A stretch of DNA of 64,000 nucleotides from Nakaseomyces glabratus (taxonomy: Eukaryota; Ascomycota; Saccharomycetes; Saccharomycetales; Saccharomycetaceae), in the NCBI RefSeq assembly GCF_010111755.1, contig NC_088956.1, positions 186,001 to 250,000 on the forward strand. The letters are read 5' to 3'. The notes under the pieces are model-generated. The model was not told the origin of the DNA. It did not search any database and saw only the letters and a program-made list of their open reading frames with translations. A program made the position numbers and the translations under genes. The number at the start of each line of letters is the position of its first letter. Position 1 is the first letter of the stretch. Positions 1-9,041 of the stretch are shown piece by piece.

Positions 1-95
1 AATCTCTATCAAAAGAAGAATCAATAGCGGTTACTTGATAGTAATAGATTGTTCTAATTAATGAGTAAAAAGCATACTCTTTACTTCGCTATCCT

Positions 96-755
96 TCATG
101 CGTTGGCATTCTTTGGCACCCTCTTCTTCTTCTTTGGTTGCTGATGCTGTTGTTGCTGTTCTTGTTGACTAGCGTCAGCGTTAGGAGTTGGGGAAGGTTT
201 CTTTTTTGGCTCAACTTTTACTACCTCGCTTCCAGTAGTTTGACCAAAGGTCAATATACCTACCCATGGTTGAATGTTCCATTGCAATTCAAAAGTAAGG
301 TCTTTACCTGAAAATTTGTCTTCCAAATCCCACACCGGGTACTTACCCTTAGCGTGCTCCAAATGCAATTCTGCCTCCTTTGGAGTTTTAATAATCTTAT
401 CCCAAAGGGTAACAGTGTTAACTGTATGGCCCCTAGCCTTCTCAGTACCGTTATAACTAGCTGTTAGGTATACAAATACTTGTTTCGTGTTCCAATTGAA
501 TAGCGGAGACAAGTCAGCATCTAAGTCAAATTCAATCCTCATGTTCTCCTTTGGTTGACCTTTCACAGAACCATAGTACCTACTGGTTCTAACATTAAAA
601 CTAGGAGAAACACCACCAATGCTGGAACTCAACCCAAACGCATTGTCATGGATCAGTTGCCATTGCGATACCAGCGCTACCAAAACAACAATCACACCAC
701 CATAAAGCACGGCAACGTTGAACACCTGGTTAATACGCTGCGACAAGGAATACAT
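96..755 (-). CDS. SPC3: Signal peptidase complex subunit SPC3
   Basis: Orthologue of S. cerevisiae Spc3 (YLR066W), the essential accessory subunit of the ER signal peptidase complex that works with the catalytic subunit Sec11. Seen: a single N-terminal signal-anchor (about residues 12-32), then the conserved lumenal domain containing NVRTSRYYGS, SPLFNWNTKQVFVYLTA and NIQPWVGILTFG. At 219 residues it is longer than the 184-residue S. cerevisiae protein. The excess is a C-terminal tail (from about 180) rich in Lys, Pro and Gln that ends in a polybasic PKKKKRVPK patch. In the family's type II topology this tail would be lumenal, so an NLS-like patch there is odd. The gene is divergent from SND2, as in S. 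cerevisiae. The ATG at 753-755 opens the conserved N-terminus. Confidence 0.95.
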   Translation of the reverse strand: MYSLSQRINQVFNVAVLYGGVIVVLVALVSQWQLIHDNAFGLSSSIGGVSPSFNVRTSRYYGSVKGQPKENMRIEFDLDADLSPLFNWNTKQVFVYLTASYNGTEKARGHTVNTVTLWDKIIKTPKEAELHLEHAKGKYPVWDLEDKFSGKDLTFELQWNIQPWVGILTFGQTTGSEVVKVEPKKKPSPTPNADASQQEQQQQHQQPKKKKRVPKNANA

Positions 756-999
756 TTATCAATTGACACACTGCCCTCTATGGCTTTTAACAAGTTCTTG
801 ACGTCCCAACACTGTCCTATAACTACAGTTTCAGCTCTTAAAATGCCAGTCTTCGCCAAATTTTTGTCAAAATTTCAAGGAATCGCTAATTTGAAGACAA
901 AAGGATGACTTTTAGCACAAGAAACATTGAAGTTGAGACTTTGCAGCTTCCCATTGAGGACTACAACTACAACATATTACATAAAGAGTAGCAAGGAAC

Positions 1000-1521
1000 A
1001 TGGCGGGCAAAGCTACTAAGAAACAAGCTGCTTCCAATAGCAATACTTTGAACACTCTGCACAAAGTTGCTGGACCCGTGCTGGTCTTAGCGTTCTTGAG
1101 GACAGTACTGGGCTCTAACAACACATATATCAAGTTTGTGATGTTCAATTTGCCAATGTGTGCATGCCTTTACATTTTGGAGAAGACTGGTAGGCCGCAA
1201 TATGACAGCAAGGGGAAAGTTGTGCGTGAAGGTATGGACTTGAGCCAAGCTGGTGGTATGACTGAGTACATGTTTGATTTGATCTATCTGAGTATCATTG
1301 CCAATGTTGGTAGAATTATCTTCAATACCAACAAATGGTGGTACTTGCTGCTCTTGTGCCCAATCTACGTCGGCTACAAGCTATACTCCTTGAAGCAGCA
1401 ATACTTTGGATCTACCCCAGGACCAGTCATCCCAGACAAGATGCCTGAAGAAACTAAGTCCAAGAGACAAATGAAAAGAGAGAAGCGTGGTGACGATAAA
1501 GTTAAGTACAAATACAGGTAA
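1000..1521 (+). CDS. SND2: SRP-independent ER targeting protein SND2/ENV10
   Basis: Orthologue of Snd2/Env10 (YLR065C; TMEM208 family), an ER membrane component of the SND pathway, which inserts proteins whose targeting signals lie centrally or at the C-terminus. Seen: 173 residues; a Lys-rich N-terminus; hydrophobic segments near residues 25-65, 88-108 and 112-130; a very basic C-terminus (KRQMKREKRGDDKVKYKYR). Length and hydrophobic layout match the family. Its position between SPC3 and PER33 reproduces the YLR066W-YLR065C-YLR064W order. The ATG at 1000 is the first in frame. The call rests on family resemblance plus synteny. Confidence 0.93.
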   Translation: MAGKATKKQAASNSNTLNTLHKVAGPVLVLAFLRTVLGSNNTYIKFVMFNLPMCACLYILEKTGRPQYDSKGKVVREGMDLSQAGGMTEYMFDLIYLSIIANVGRIIFNTNKWWYLLLLCPIYVGYKLYSLKQQYFGSTPGPVIPDKMPEETKSKRQMKREKRGDDKVKYKYR

Positions 1522-1825
1522 TAGAATTTATGAAACAACTTTCCAACTTTCCAGCTATTTCAAAAATTACATATAAAAAGAAATAATACGAAAGGAAAAA
1601 CAATTGGAACAATATATACAAAACCAACTTTCTAATACATTTATAACGACACCAGTACGCAAGCCAAAGATCTATCTCGGTAGAACACCAACATCTATAC
1701 CATTATCCGTAGTTCGATAATCTTTTCTATGGCTCATGAGGTAAAGCAATATCAAATCAATTTGTATGTAGGGGGAAATTCCTTAAAATTCTTCATTCCC
1801 ATATGCTTGATAAGACCCATCTACT
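1522..1825. other. Convergent intergenic region SND2/PER33
   Basis: About 300 bp between two converging genes. A 60-codon frame here has no recognisable features and its tail overlaps the PER33 3' end. I see no RNA gene or repeat; it probably holds only the two 3' UTRs. Confidence 0.6.
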
Positions 1826-2620
1826 TTAAACAGGCATTGCCTTTAGAACATACAAATATGTATTCTTCACTGAAAACCACAAATGTTGCAATTGGGGATT
1901 CTGGATCATAAATGGAGCCTTTTCCACCATTGCGATCTTGTCATCCACATCTTTCCTCAGTTGTTCATTTTGGATATATCTCAATTTGAAAAACCAAATA
2001 TAGATTAAGGCACCGATTAACCGACACTTTGTTGGGTATAGAGGTGCAGATAACGCATAGAATATAGCACGTACACTTAGCATGAACACACATGACATCT
2101 CGAAATCATGGGCAATACGAAGACATAGTCTATTGCTGCTTTCAATGAAGAATGTAATACTTTGATTCAGAGTTGTTCTAGTCTGTACCGGTATCAACGA
2201 GATAAATGGCAGTAAGTTCTCCTTGAAATAGTTAAGGCAGTGGAAAAATGAATAAATATGCAAAGAGTTGAGGATGTTCAAGTCTATAAAACCCCCATAT
2301 GACAAAATGTACAACGATGTGAGAAGCACAAAATATTGTAATGTATCAAGTTCTAGTAGCCTTCTTCGTATGGTTGCAAACTGAAAATCGAGTTGTCCAC
2401 TTTTTACAAACTGGTATAACACTATACCATATGTGACGGTTAGATACGCCAGGCAGCACCTGTAGTGGTACTGGGTGTTTTTAACACCAAACAACCGCAG
2501 ATGAATCTTTAGACCATGGTAAAGAACCATAAAATGCCCAAGAAACCAGAAAAACTGAGGTTGTCTTATCCTTGATTGCAACACAGTTAGGAAAGGTGCT
2601 ACCGATCTTTGTCGAGCCAT
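1826..2620 (-). CDS. PER33: Pom33-family nuclear pore/ER membrane protein PER33
   Basis: Orthologue of Per33 (YLR064W; TMEM33/Pom33 family), an ER and nuclear-pore-associated polytopic membrane protein. Pom33 itself helps distribute and assemble nuclear pores. Seen: 264 residues (S. cerevisiae 273), several hydrophobic helices separated by basic loops, and a C-terminal amphipathic stretch of the kind that binds curved membranes in this family. The position between SND2 and BMT6 matches YLR064W. Because POM33 is a whole-genome-duplicate paralogue, the choice of PER33 over POM33 depends on synteny. Confidence 0.88.
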   Translation of the reverse strand: MARQRSVAPFLTVLQSRIRQPQFFWFLGHFMVLYHGLKIHLRLFGVKNTQYHYRCCLAYLTVTYGIVLYQFVKSGQLDFQFATIRRRLLELDTLQYFVLLTSLYILSYGGFIDLNILNSLHIYSFFHCLNYFKENLLPFISLIPVQTRTTLNQSITFFIESSNRLCLRIAHDFEMSCVFMLSVRAIFYALSAPLYPTKCRLIGALIYIWFFKLRYIQNEQLRKDVDDKIAMVEKAPFMIQNPQLQHLWFSVKNTYLYVLKAMPV

Positions 2621-3201
2621 GTTTATTAAGCTTTGCCCTATAAGTTAAATTTAATTTGCGAGTCAGTTCGGCCTGATCTTCAAAGTTTAGCTATGCTGTT
2701 TTCTTCTATATGTAGCCACCAATATATTCTATACTTCCTGCCAAATTTGAATAAGCTAATATGCCACTATCTATCTCATTCATACCTGTTATGAGAAGAC
2801 TATTGTCTTTCTTCACTTTGTTTTGCTCTATTTGGGTTAAAATTTGAGATATTTCCCTTTTCGGACATATAGGTCACATGACGATCAAGATAATAGTGTA
2901 CTGGGCAAGAGAACCCATTGTCCATAATTAATGTAGTATAACTCACCTTGTTTTGCTCAATAGTCTTTGCAGTCCATAGTAAATTTTTATTGCTAGTAAT
3001 AGGAACTGAAGACCCAAGTAATTAATATCAGCCTCTCAAAAAATTTAATAGTCTCGATAACAGTATTGCTTCAAAATAGAGCTAACAGAGAAGAAATGCA
3101 AATTAATTTAGAAATATAATGCAGAAATATGTAAGATAACAATGCAAGAGTGATTTTATGCTAATATTTTGAATGCTCTCCAATTTTTGGCACATTAAGA
3201 A
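2621..3201. other. PER33 upstream / BMT6 downstream region
   Basis: AT-rich 580-bp gap. It should contain the PER33 promoter, just above 2620, and the BMT6 3' UTR. I found no coding frame, tRNA B-box, tandem repeat or clear factor site. Confidence 0.6.
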
Positions 3202-4134
3202 TTACTTATGCTGGTACAATCTATAGAAGAATCTCATGTTTTCCAGCTTTAGAGAGTACATAACCTTTGTATCACCACGGTACCAGGTACTGTCGTCTTG
3301 TTCTAGTAAATCCCAATCACCTTCTCTATCCTGCTTCTTTGATTTTTGAGATGACGAAGTACCAACAAGAACAGTATCTAGCAAGAATTGTATGGGAAAC
3401 TTCTTACCGCTTGGCATGGTGATATGAGAGTAACTTCCGGCACTCTCTACAATCAACAACTTGCATCCAGGCTTACAATGCTTACTTAGTCTTTGTAGGA
3501 ATTGTAATGTGGGAGCTCTTTGTTCTGTAAATAATTCGTTTGCAGTAAATAGAATGGTGATTAAATCCAAGTCACCAAGTAACTCAATATCATTCATCAT
3601 CAAGGCATCTTTATTTTGGAAATTTACCATGAATCTTTGACTTCTATCTGCCTGGTATAACCATTTAGTGTTAATTGAAGTCACTAACCTCTGAATGATA
3701 TCATCCCAGTTGGCTATGTCGATGAGATCAACCTTCATGGTTCCATCAAATGCATTATCGGAGACATTGGCCATGGTGAAAATGTTGGCCAAACTAACCA
3801 GTTCACCTCCTGCTCCACCACCTACACATAGTACATGTGAACTGCCTTGTGACAGCAGTTCATATACGGGCTTCAAATGTGTGAATAGCGTCGTGTAACA
3901 CAGTGACCTGGAAGGTGACCATCTGCTTACATAGGCTGCTCTATTGATCTGATCATCGAAGGCATTAAGGTAGTCTCTGTTGTATAGAAGACCTTTCACA
4001 GCCTGTATCTGGCTTTTTAAAGTTTCTTCATTAAGTGGAGATAATTCATTTTCAAAAGTAGTGGCATATAGATCAACTGTCTCTTGAGGGGGAAGATTTT
4101 CACCATCAAATGTAATGGGGAGTTGTTTTGACAT
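3202..4134 (-). CDS. BMT6: 25S rRNA uridine-N3 methyltransferase BMT6
   Basis: Orthologue of Bmt6 (YLR063W), the nucleolar SAM-dependent methyltransferase that makes m3U at U2843 of 25S rRNA. Seen: a Rossmann motif I (VLCVGGGAGGE), an acidic motif (VDLIDIANWDDI) and a later LLIVESAGSY strand, in the usual class I order. The longest frame runs up to a GTG near 4191. I placed the start at the ATG at 4132-4134, which has A at -3 and opens MSKQLPITFDG. This gives 310 residues, shorter than the 365 of S. cerevisiae. A TGAAAATTTT box about 135 bp upstream fits a ribosome-biogenesis promoter. Confidence 0.9.
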   Translation of the reverse strand: MSKQLPITFDGENLPPQETVDLYATTFENELSPLNEETLKSQIQAVKGLLYNRDYLNAFDDQINRAAYVSRWSPSRSLCYTTLFTHLKPVYELLSQGSSHVLCVGGGAGGELVSLANIFTMANVSDNAFDGTMKVDLIDIANWDDIIQRLVTSINTKWLYQADRSQRFMVNFQNKDALMMNDIELLGDLDLITILFTANELFTEQRAPTLQFLQRLSKHCKPGCKLLIVESAGSYSHITMPSGKKFPIQFLLDTVLVGTSSSQKSKKQDREGDWDLLEQDDSTWYRGDTKVMYSLKLENMRFFYRLYQHK

Positions 4135-4267
4135 AGTTAGTGTATTATCCTGTATACCTATTTTGTCCTTGTTAATATTGCCTTCCCACACTCGATTTGC
4201 GATGCCTTGTTTATATATGATTAATTTTTTGGCAGATAAAATATGGGGGAGTTACTTACTCTAACAT

Positions 4268-4277
4268 AAAATTTTCA
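4268..4277 (-). promoter_or_regulatory. RRPE-like element upstream of BMT6
   Basis: The minus strand reads TGAAAATTTT, the RRPE core bound by Stb3 in S. cerevisiae ribosome-biogenesis promoters. A nearby GCGATGCC (around 4199) is only a 6/8 match to PAC (GCGATGAG), so I do not call it. Confidence 0.4.
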
Positions 4278-4476
4278 GCTTCGTAAGTTTTTAAAATATG
4301 ATATCGATTAATACTTTATTTATTCAATTTAGAACTTTGAGAAACTATTATTATTAATTTGATAAAAAAAGATTAATGCTGAATATATATGCTAAAAAAG
4401 GTGTTGAAAAAAAATGCAGAAAGATTAATTAAAGATAAAATGTACAAATTAAATTGTTATGATTCTATTAATTAAT

Positions 4477-5373
4477 TTATTCCTCATCTTCTTCTTCCTC
4501 CTCTGGAGTGACTTGGTAGAAGGCCAATCTGTAAGAGTTAGTCTTGGTGGAGACGAATCTGATCCAGTCTCTCAATTGGTTCTTCTTCAAGTACTTCTTG
4601 GTCAAGTACTTCAAGTACTTACCAGAGAACTTGGTGGTGGAAACAATGGTAACAACGGAACCATCTTCTTCGACAGTGATGGCGTTACCCAAGTTACCGA
4701 CAACGTTTTCAACCTTGATGTGGTCGATCAAGTACTTGGCGTAAGAAGCTGGGTCGAAGACACCGTTTTCAGTTGGAGCGGAGACGTCAACAGTGAAGGT
4801 CTTAACAACCTTTTGCTTTCTAGCGGTCTGTAATAAAGATATTTCTTTCACTTATCTCATTAACATATAACTAGTATCTTCGTTCTGGCTTATTCTACCA
4901 AGTTAAAAAAGTATCCGTACAACTTTTACAACTTACAGCGTGAACCAAACTTAGATAATAGCATAACATGAAATAATAAAAAAAAATTAATTGTTAGTAA
5001 CGATAATCTCGTTATTCCATAAAAGGGAAGTATCGCATTTTCTACTGCTATTAACAATCACATCATATTGTGAATTTCTAAAATACAGCAAAAAAACGCA
5101 TAGTTAGTACAAGCATATTAGAAGCAAAACTAATTGTTCCAACATTACTAAAGTACACAGTCCAAGAACATCTATCCATATCCGATTATATGAATATATT
5201 CGTTGGAAAATTAGGCTTTTTTTATCTCCATAGTTAAATGGGATTTGTAAATCCGTCCGAGTATAGTTTTTTATTTCATATCCACATGAGTTTGTCAAAG
5301 CAGTATTAAATGAAAATAAACCCTCCATAAAGTAGTTTCACAGTATTTAAACTGCACATACGTTTGGAGCCAT
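4477..5373 (-). CDS. RPL22: 60S ribosomal protein eL22, spliced: complement(join(4477..4827,5362..5373))
   Basis: Orthologue of Rpl22a (YLR061W), a non-essential 60S protein. Exon 1 is only 12 nt (5362-5373, Met-Ala-Pro-Asn) and is followed directly by GTATGT. Exon 2 (4477-4827) opens with Thr-Ala-Arg-Lys-Gln-Lys after a TTATTACAG acceptor. The spliced product is 120 residues (S. cerevisiae 121), with the family core ([32 protein letters not shown]) and an acidic EEEEEDEE tail. The continuous frame beginning at 4851 is an artefact of reading into the intron. Strong codon bias fits high expression. In S. cerevisiae and Kluyveromyces lactis, Rpl22 is known to inhibit splicing of its own intron; whether that holds here is inference. 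Confidence 0.96.
4828..5361 (-). other. Spliceosomal intron of RPL22 (534 nt)
   Basis: Donor GTATGT (5356-5361) and acceptor CAG (4828-4830) on the minus strand. Two exact TACTAAC branch sequences are present, at 4993-4999 and 5103-5109. The nearer puts the branch A about 166 nt from the acceptor, past several YAG trinucleotides. I saw no convincing snoRNA boxes. The 74-codon frame inside is not supported as a gene. Confidence 0.92.
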
Positions 5374-5917
5374 TGTTACTTATTATTTAGTTATTGTGTT
5401 GTGGTTTTTCCTGAGAGAGAAGTATAAAATCAACTCGAAAATACGAACTAAAATTGGTGTCAAAGTCATCGAGTCTTTTATACTTTAACTTCCTGGAAGT
5501 TTTTCATGAAAAAAGGTTGAAATGGGCCGTTTGTGCGTTTCCCAGAAATTTTGAAAAATTTCTTCCACAAAAAGATAACATGCCAAAAAATTACTCAATT
5601 AGGAGATTTATGTTTATATGTGGTGTAGGGAGTTAATAATGCAGTCACAAATCTTTCTGTTAAATATGAGCGTTTCGCATTAAGCCGCAGCTAGTAGCAC
5701 TAAACAGTATTTATGGCATATAGTATAATCAATAGGCGCCGCTTTTAGATATCTTTTCATGTGCATTCGTTATACTAATTGTTGAGTTCTATGTCTTTAT
5801 AAAGTTTATATTCTTTTTAGAGTTACATATAAAATGTCAATGATTTAAAAAAAAAACTTTCTATAGTTATGATTGTATATAATGGGATAGAAGGTCCAAT
5901 AACTAAATTGATTTGTA
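5374..5917. other. RPL22 promoter / FRS1 downstream region
   Basis: About 540 bp holding the RPL22 promoter and the FRS1 terminator region. No clean Rap1 site (CACCCRTACA) was found by eye. A GGTGTAGGG near 5622 is only vaguely Rap1-like. No RNA gene seen. Confidence 0.55.
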
Positions 5918-7705
5918 TTACAAGAAAACTTCAGCGTTCAATTCAACGTAGGATGCAGCGTATGGGACCTCAAAGTTGCTCATGACCTCTGGATGTAGGA
6001 CACCCAAGTGACCGATTTGTTTAGCTTGCTCACCTTCTTTGCTGCGGAACATGATCTTGGCACCTCTGCCTGGGAAGTATGTAGCCAAGGTATCATCTTG
6101 CTCAATCCAGTAACCTCTGCCGGTGGAAGCCTTACCGTAGTCGGCAACCCACTGGGTGCGGAAAGTTTGCATGATCTTACCTAGAAGACCTTGAATGATT
6201 TCGAAACCGGAGTTCTTACCGGCGTAAATAGCACCCCAGTGACGCTCGTTGTATGACTTTCTCTCTAGAGCCTCATTCTTGAAAACTACATCACCAGTCT
6301 CGAAGACCTTGATAGGTAAAGAGTGCTTTCTGTTTTCTTTAACTGTTTTCAGTATACCTGGTAGTAAAGTTGTTCTAACGACCTGGTACTCAAGTGTCTT
6401 AGGGTTCTCTAGTTTTACCACTTGCTTACCGTCGTCTTCTAGTCTCAAAAACTTGAAGTTTTCGTCATGAGAACATAGAGTTAGTGGAAGAACTTCTAAC
6501 CATGAAGCTTGGGAAGAAGCCACACGGAAAATATCTGAAATCTTGTTAATAGGTAGTGGAGAAGCAATGAAGTTAGCATTTGATAGCTTTTCACCCTTTG
6601 GCAAGTTGTTGTAACCATAACCAATGGCAGCATCTTCCATGATGTCACATGGATGCAGGACATCTGGTCTTGTGATTGGGATAGTGACGTGTAAAACAGC
6701 CTCGTCTGTCTTGGATGCTTCACCATGTAGAGACATCTTCTTTATGCATTGAATGATTTCTTCTGGTGTTTGTTGCAGACCTAGAGCTGAGTTTATGTAT
6801 GGAATGGAAACATCCATCTTTCTCTCAGAGAAATCAGGAGCCATACGGGACTCACCGTTGTGTTCAGAGACAATTTCAACTGGTTCCACGGTAAATGGTT
6901 CGTCACAGTAGCGAGAAAACATGGCTACCATTTGGTTTAGAACGATCTCAGCCTTGGTCTTATCATTGGCGGTAATTTCAATGAAAATGTTCTTGGTCTC
7001 CAAGTTGATCTTAGAATGTTCAGAGTTGATCAATGGAGGCAAAGAGCAGACGACATCGTTGGAGTCTAGGATAACTGGGTAGACTGGTGAGTTCTCAATG
7101 ATATGCACAAATCTACCAATGTTGTTCTTTTGTTCTGGGGTTTTGTAAAATTCAATCAATTCTTCACCATTGAACTTCTTAGTTTGGTTTAGAGGAATGA
7201 AGTTAATCTCCTTTGGTGCTAGACCCTTGTAGTAAAATGGTCCTTGAATAGAATCTAAATTGTGGGTACCGATGGCAACCAACGATCTGTTTCTACACAA
7301 GTTGGAGTGCAATTTATCCTGCAGGGCGATGAAAGAAGCGTAGTTCTTCTCTGTGAACTTGAAGTTTCTTAGGATCGCAGCAGTTGCGTATGGTCTAACT
7401 TGCTCAGTGGACTTTTCTATGTATAGCTTTGTGGTTGGCGCAGTCAACTTGTAAGTAGGAGTGGAGCTTCTACCAAGGTACTCGTTCAAAGATTGGGCAA
7501 TACCTTCAATACACAACAGATCATAACGGTTGGCACCAATTTCAATCTTTAGCTCTGGTTCTTCACCGGTTTTCAATGCTTCCTCAGTGGTATCTTCATC
7601 CAGTTCAATACCGAACTCGAAACACAACTCATCAAACTCATCATTGGTGTAGTTCTTGCCCAGCAGATCAAACAACTGCTGCTTATTCACAGAAACGGTA
7701 GGCAT
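5918..7705 (-). CDS. FRS1: Cytosolic phenylalanyl-tRNA synthetase beta subunit
   Basis: Orthologue of Frs1 (YLR060W). Together with Frs2 it forms the alpha2-beta2 enzyme that charges tRNA-Phe in the cytosol. Seen: 595 residues, identical to the S. cerevisiae length. An N-terminal segment carries [20 protein letters not shown], followed by the B3/B4 editing region (about 90-260) and the B5 region with [26 protein letters not shown] (about 340-375). The C-terminal catalytic-like domain ends in [24 protein letters not shown]. Strong codon bias fits high expression. It diverges from REX2 across a shared promoter carrying PAC and RRPE motifs. Confidence 0.97.
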   Translation of the reverse strand: MPTVSVNKQQLFDLLGKNYTNDEFDELCFEFGIELDEDTTEEALKTGEEPELKIEIGANRYDLLCIEGIAQSLNEYLGRSSTPTYKLTAPTTKLYIEKSTEQVRPYATAAILRNFKFTEKNYASFIALQDKLHSNLCRNRSLVAIGTHNLDSIQGPFYYKGLAPKEINFIPLNQTKKFNGEELIEFYKTPEQKNNIGRFVHIIENSPVYPVILDSNDVVCSLPPLINSEHSKINLETKNIFIEITANDKTKAEIVLNQMVAMFSRYCDEPFTVEPVEIVSEHNGESRMAPDFSERKMDVSIPYINSALGLQQTPEEIIQCIKKMSLHGEASKTDEAVLHVTIPITRPDVLHPCDIMEDAAIGYGYNNLPKGEKLSNANFIASPLPINKISDIFRVASSQASWLEVLPLTLCSHDENFKFLRLEDDGKQVVKLENPKTLEYQVVRTTLLPGILKTVKENRKHSLPIKVFETGDVVFKNEALERKSYNERHWGAIYAGKNSGFEIIQGLLGKIMQTFRTQWVADYGKASTGRGYWIEQDDTLATYFPGRGAKIMFRSKEGEQAKQIGHLGVLHPEVMSNFEVPYAASYVELNAEVFL

Positions 7706-7802
7706 CCTTAATTATAATATATCTATGGTCTCTAGACAGCCGATCCTCGAATAGCAATCGCTCAGTAATACCGTTGCTATTACTATATACTTCATTTTGA
7801 AT

Positions 7803-7860
7803 GAAAATTTTTCAAAAATCCTCGACGGTTGAAAAAAAAAATTTCAAGAACGCGATGAGC
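7803..7860 (+). promoter_or_regulatory. RRPE and PAC elements between FRS1 and REX2
   Basis: TGAAAATTTTTC (RRPE-like) lies at 7802-7813 and GCGATGAGC (PAC) at 7852-7860, about 100-155 bp upstream of the FRS1 ATG. In S. cerevisiae these two motifs together mark ribosome-biogenesis and translation genes (Stb3, Dot6/Tod6). I saw no other feature in the 583-bp divergent region 7706-8288. Confidence 0.6.
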
Positions 7861-8288
7861 TATAGACATAATTGAGGTAAAGCTACAAGTGAGTAATAAT
7901 GGATTAGCTACATGAAGATGCTTGAATAAAATATATCACATCGAATAACGTCTGTGCGACCAACGCCCTTCGGCATACTTCTTTTTGCCCATCTTGTTGA
8001 AGCTGTGTAGGCGATTCTAGTTGAAGATTAGATTAGACCACAAAAAGATTTCACTGAGTAAAATGCATCAGTATCAATTGTATCATGGACAACTTAACGG
8101 TAAAGATTGAATATATGTATAGTTTTATGTAGATAGTATCAGCATCAATAATGTGCCGATAGGCATCAGGTCAGAGAGGGGTGCAAAGGAAGTTAAAAGA
8201 TAAGGGAAAGAGCTCGTGAGGGAAATTATGAACTTAAATGAGTGAAGAGTGTTGAAACTTGCATTGTCAAGAAGTAGTATTACAGTTA

Positions 8289-9041
8289 ATGTTTAGAAGC
8301 GGTATAGGTCGTGCCTTATCTTATCTAAGCAGAACACAAGCTAAGTCACAGCCATATTTGCTAAAGCCCAAGTTAAGGAAGATGGAGACTAGCAACACGA
8401 AACCACTTGTCTGGATCGATTGTGAGATGACTGGTCTTGATCATGTCAACGACGAGATTATCGAGATATGCTGTATAGTTACAGATGGTGAACTCAAGAA
8501 TCTTGACACTGAGACCAAAGAACAATGCTATGAAAGTGTTGTGCATTGCCCCAAGGAGAAGCTAGATGCCATGGACCAATGGTGCTTGGATCACCATGGA
8601 TCCAGCGGTTTAATGGACAAGGTCCTAGCTAGTAAAAAGACCAAAGAGCAAGTTGAAGAAGAGCTGTTAAATTACTTGCAAAAATGGATCCCTGAGAAGC
8701 GTGTTGGGATACTTGCTGGTAACAGTGTTCACATGGACAGATTGTTCATGTTGAAGGACTTCCCAAGAGTTGTACAATACTTACATTACAGAATTGTCGA
8801 CGTCAGTTCGATCATGGAAGTGGCCAGGAGACACAATCCATCACTAACAGCAGTGGTTCCAAAGAAAGAGGCCGCCCACACCGCCAAGTCCGACATCCTA
8901 GAGTCCATCTCCCAGTTACAATGGTACATGGATCATTATTTGAAGAGCGAAGAAGAGACCAAAGAATTCGTGGAGTCACAAAATGAGAAAAGACCTTCTG
9001 AGGAGCCTATAGATCAACCACAGAAGAAACAATGTCAATAA
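8289..9041 (+). CDS. REX2: Oligoribonuclease / RNA exonuclease REX2
   Basis: Orthologue of Rex2 (YLR059C), a DEDDh 3'-5' exonuclease that degrades short oligoribonucleotides and trims small RNAs; in S. cerevisiae it acts in mitochondria and nucleus. Seen: Exo I WIDCEMTGLD (Asp44, Glu46), Exo II GNSVHMDRLF, and Exo III HTAKSDI. The longest frame starts at a TTG at 8259; the first ATG at 8289 gives 250 residues. That N-terminus (MFRSGIGRALSYLSRTQ) is basic, Ser/Arg-rich and free of acidic residues, like a mitochondrial presequence. A second in-frame ATG at 8382 (Met32), just before the exonuclease core, could give a form lacking it. The C-terminus is acidic and Lys-rich. Confidence 0.94.
   Translation: MFRSGIGRALSYLSRTQAKSQPYLLKPKLRKMETSNTKPLVWIDCEMTGLDHVNDEIIEICCIVTDGELKNLDTETKEQCYESVVHCPKEKLDAMDQWCLDHHGSSGLMDKVLASKKTKEQVEEELLNYLQKWIPEKRVGILAGNSVHMDRLFMLKDFPRVVQYLHYRIVDVSSIMEVARRHNPSLTAVVPKKEAAHTAKSDILESISQLQWYMDHYLKSEEETKEFVESQNEKRPSEEPIDQPQKKQCQ

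Noticed and set aside
4135..4191. N-terminal extensions of BMT6, and likewise REX2, MNL2, EMA19, WWM1, SMC1 and the YLR049C-like gene
   Set aside because: The longest frames start at GTG or TTG. Yeast nuclear genes normally start at ATG, and the first in-frame ATG gives the better family N-terminus in each case.
5104..5328. 74-codon frame on the RPL22 strand
   Set aside because: Lies wholly inside the RPL22 intron and shows no homology or intron-encoded protein features.
5642..5649. CAGTCACA (HomolD-like) upstream of RPL22
   Set aside because: HomolD boxes are characteristic of Schizosaccharomyces and some other fungi, not of this family; a single octamer can be chance.
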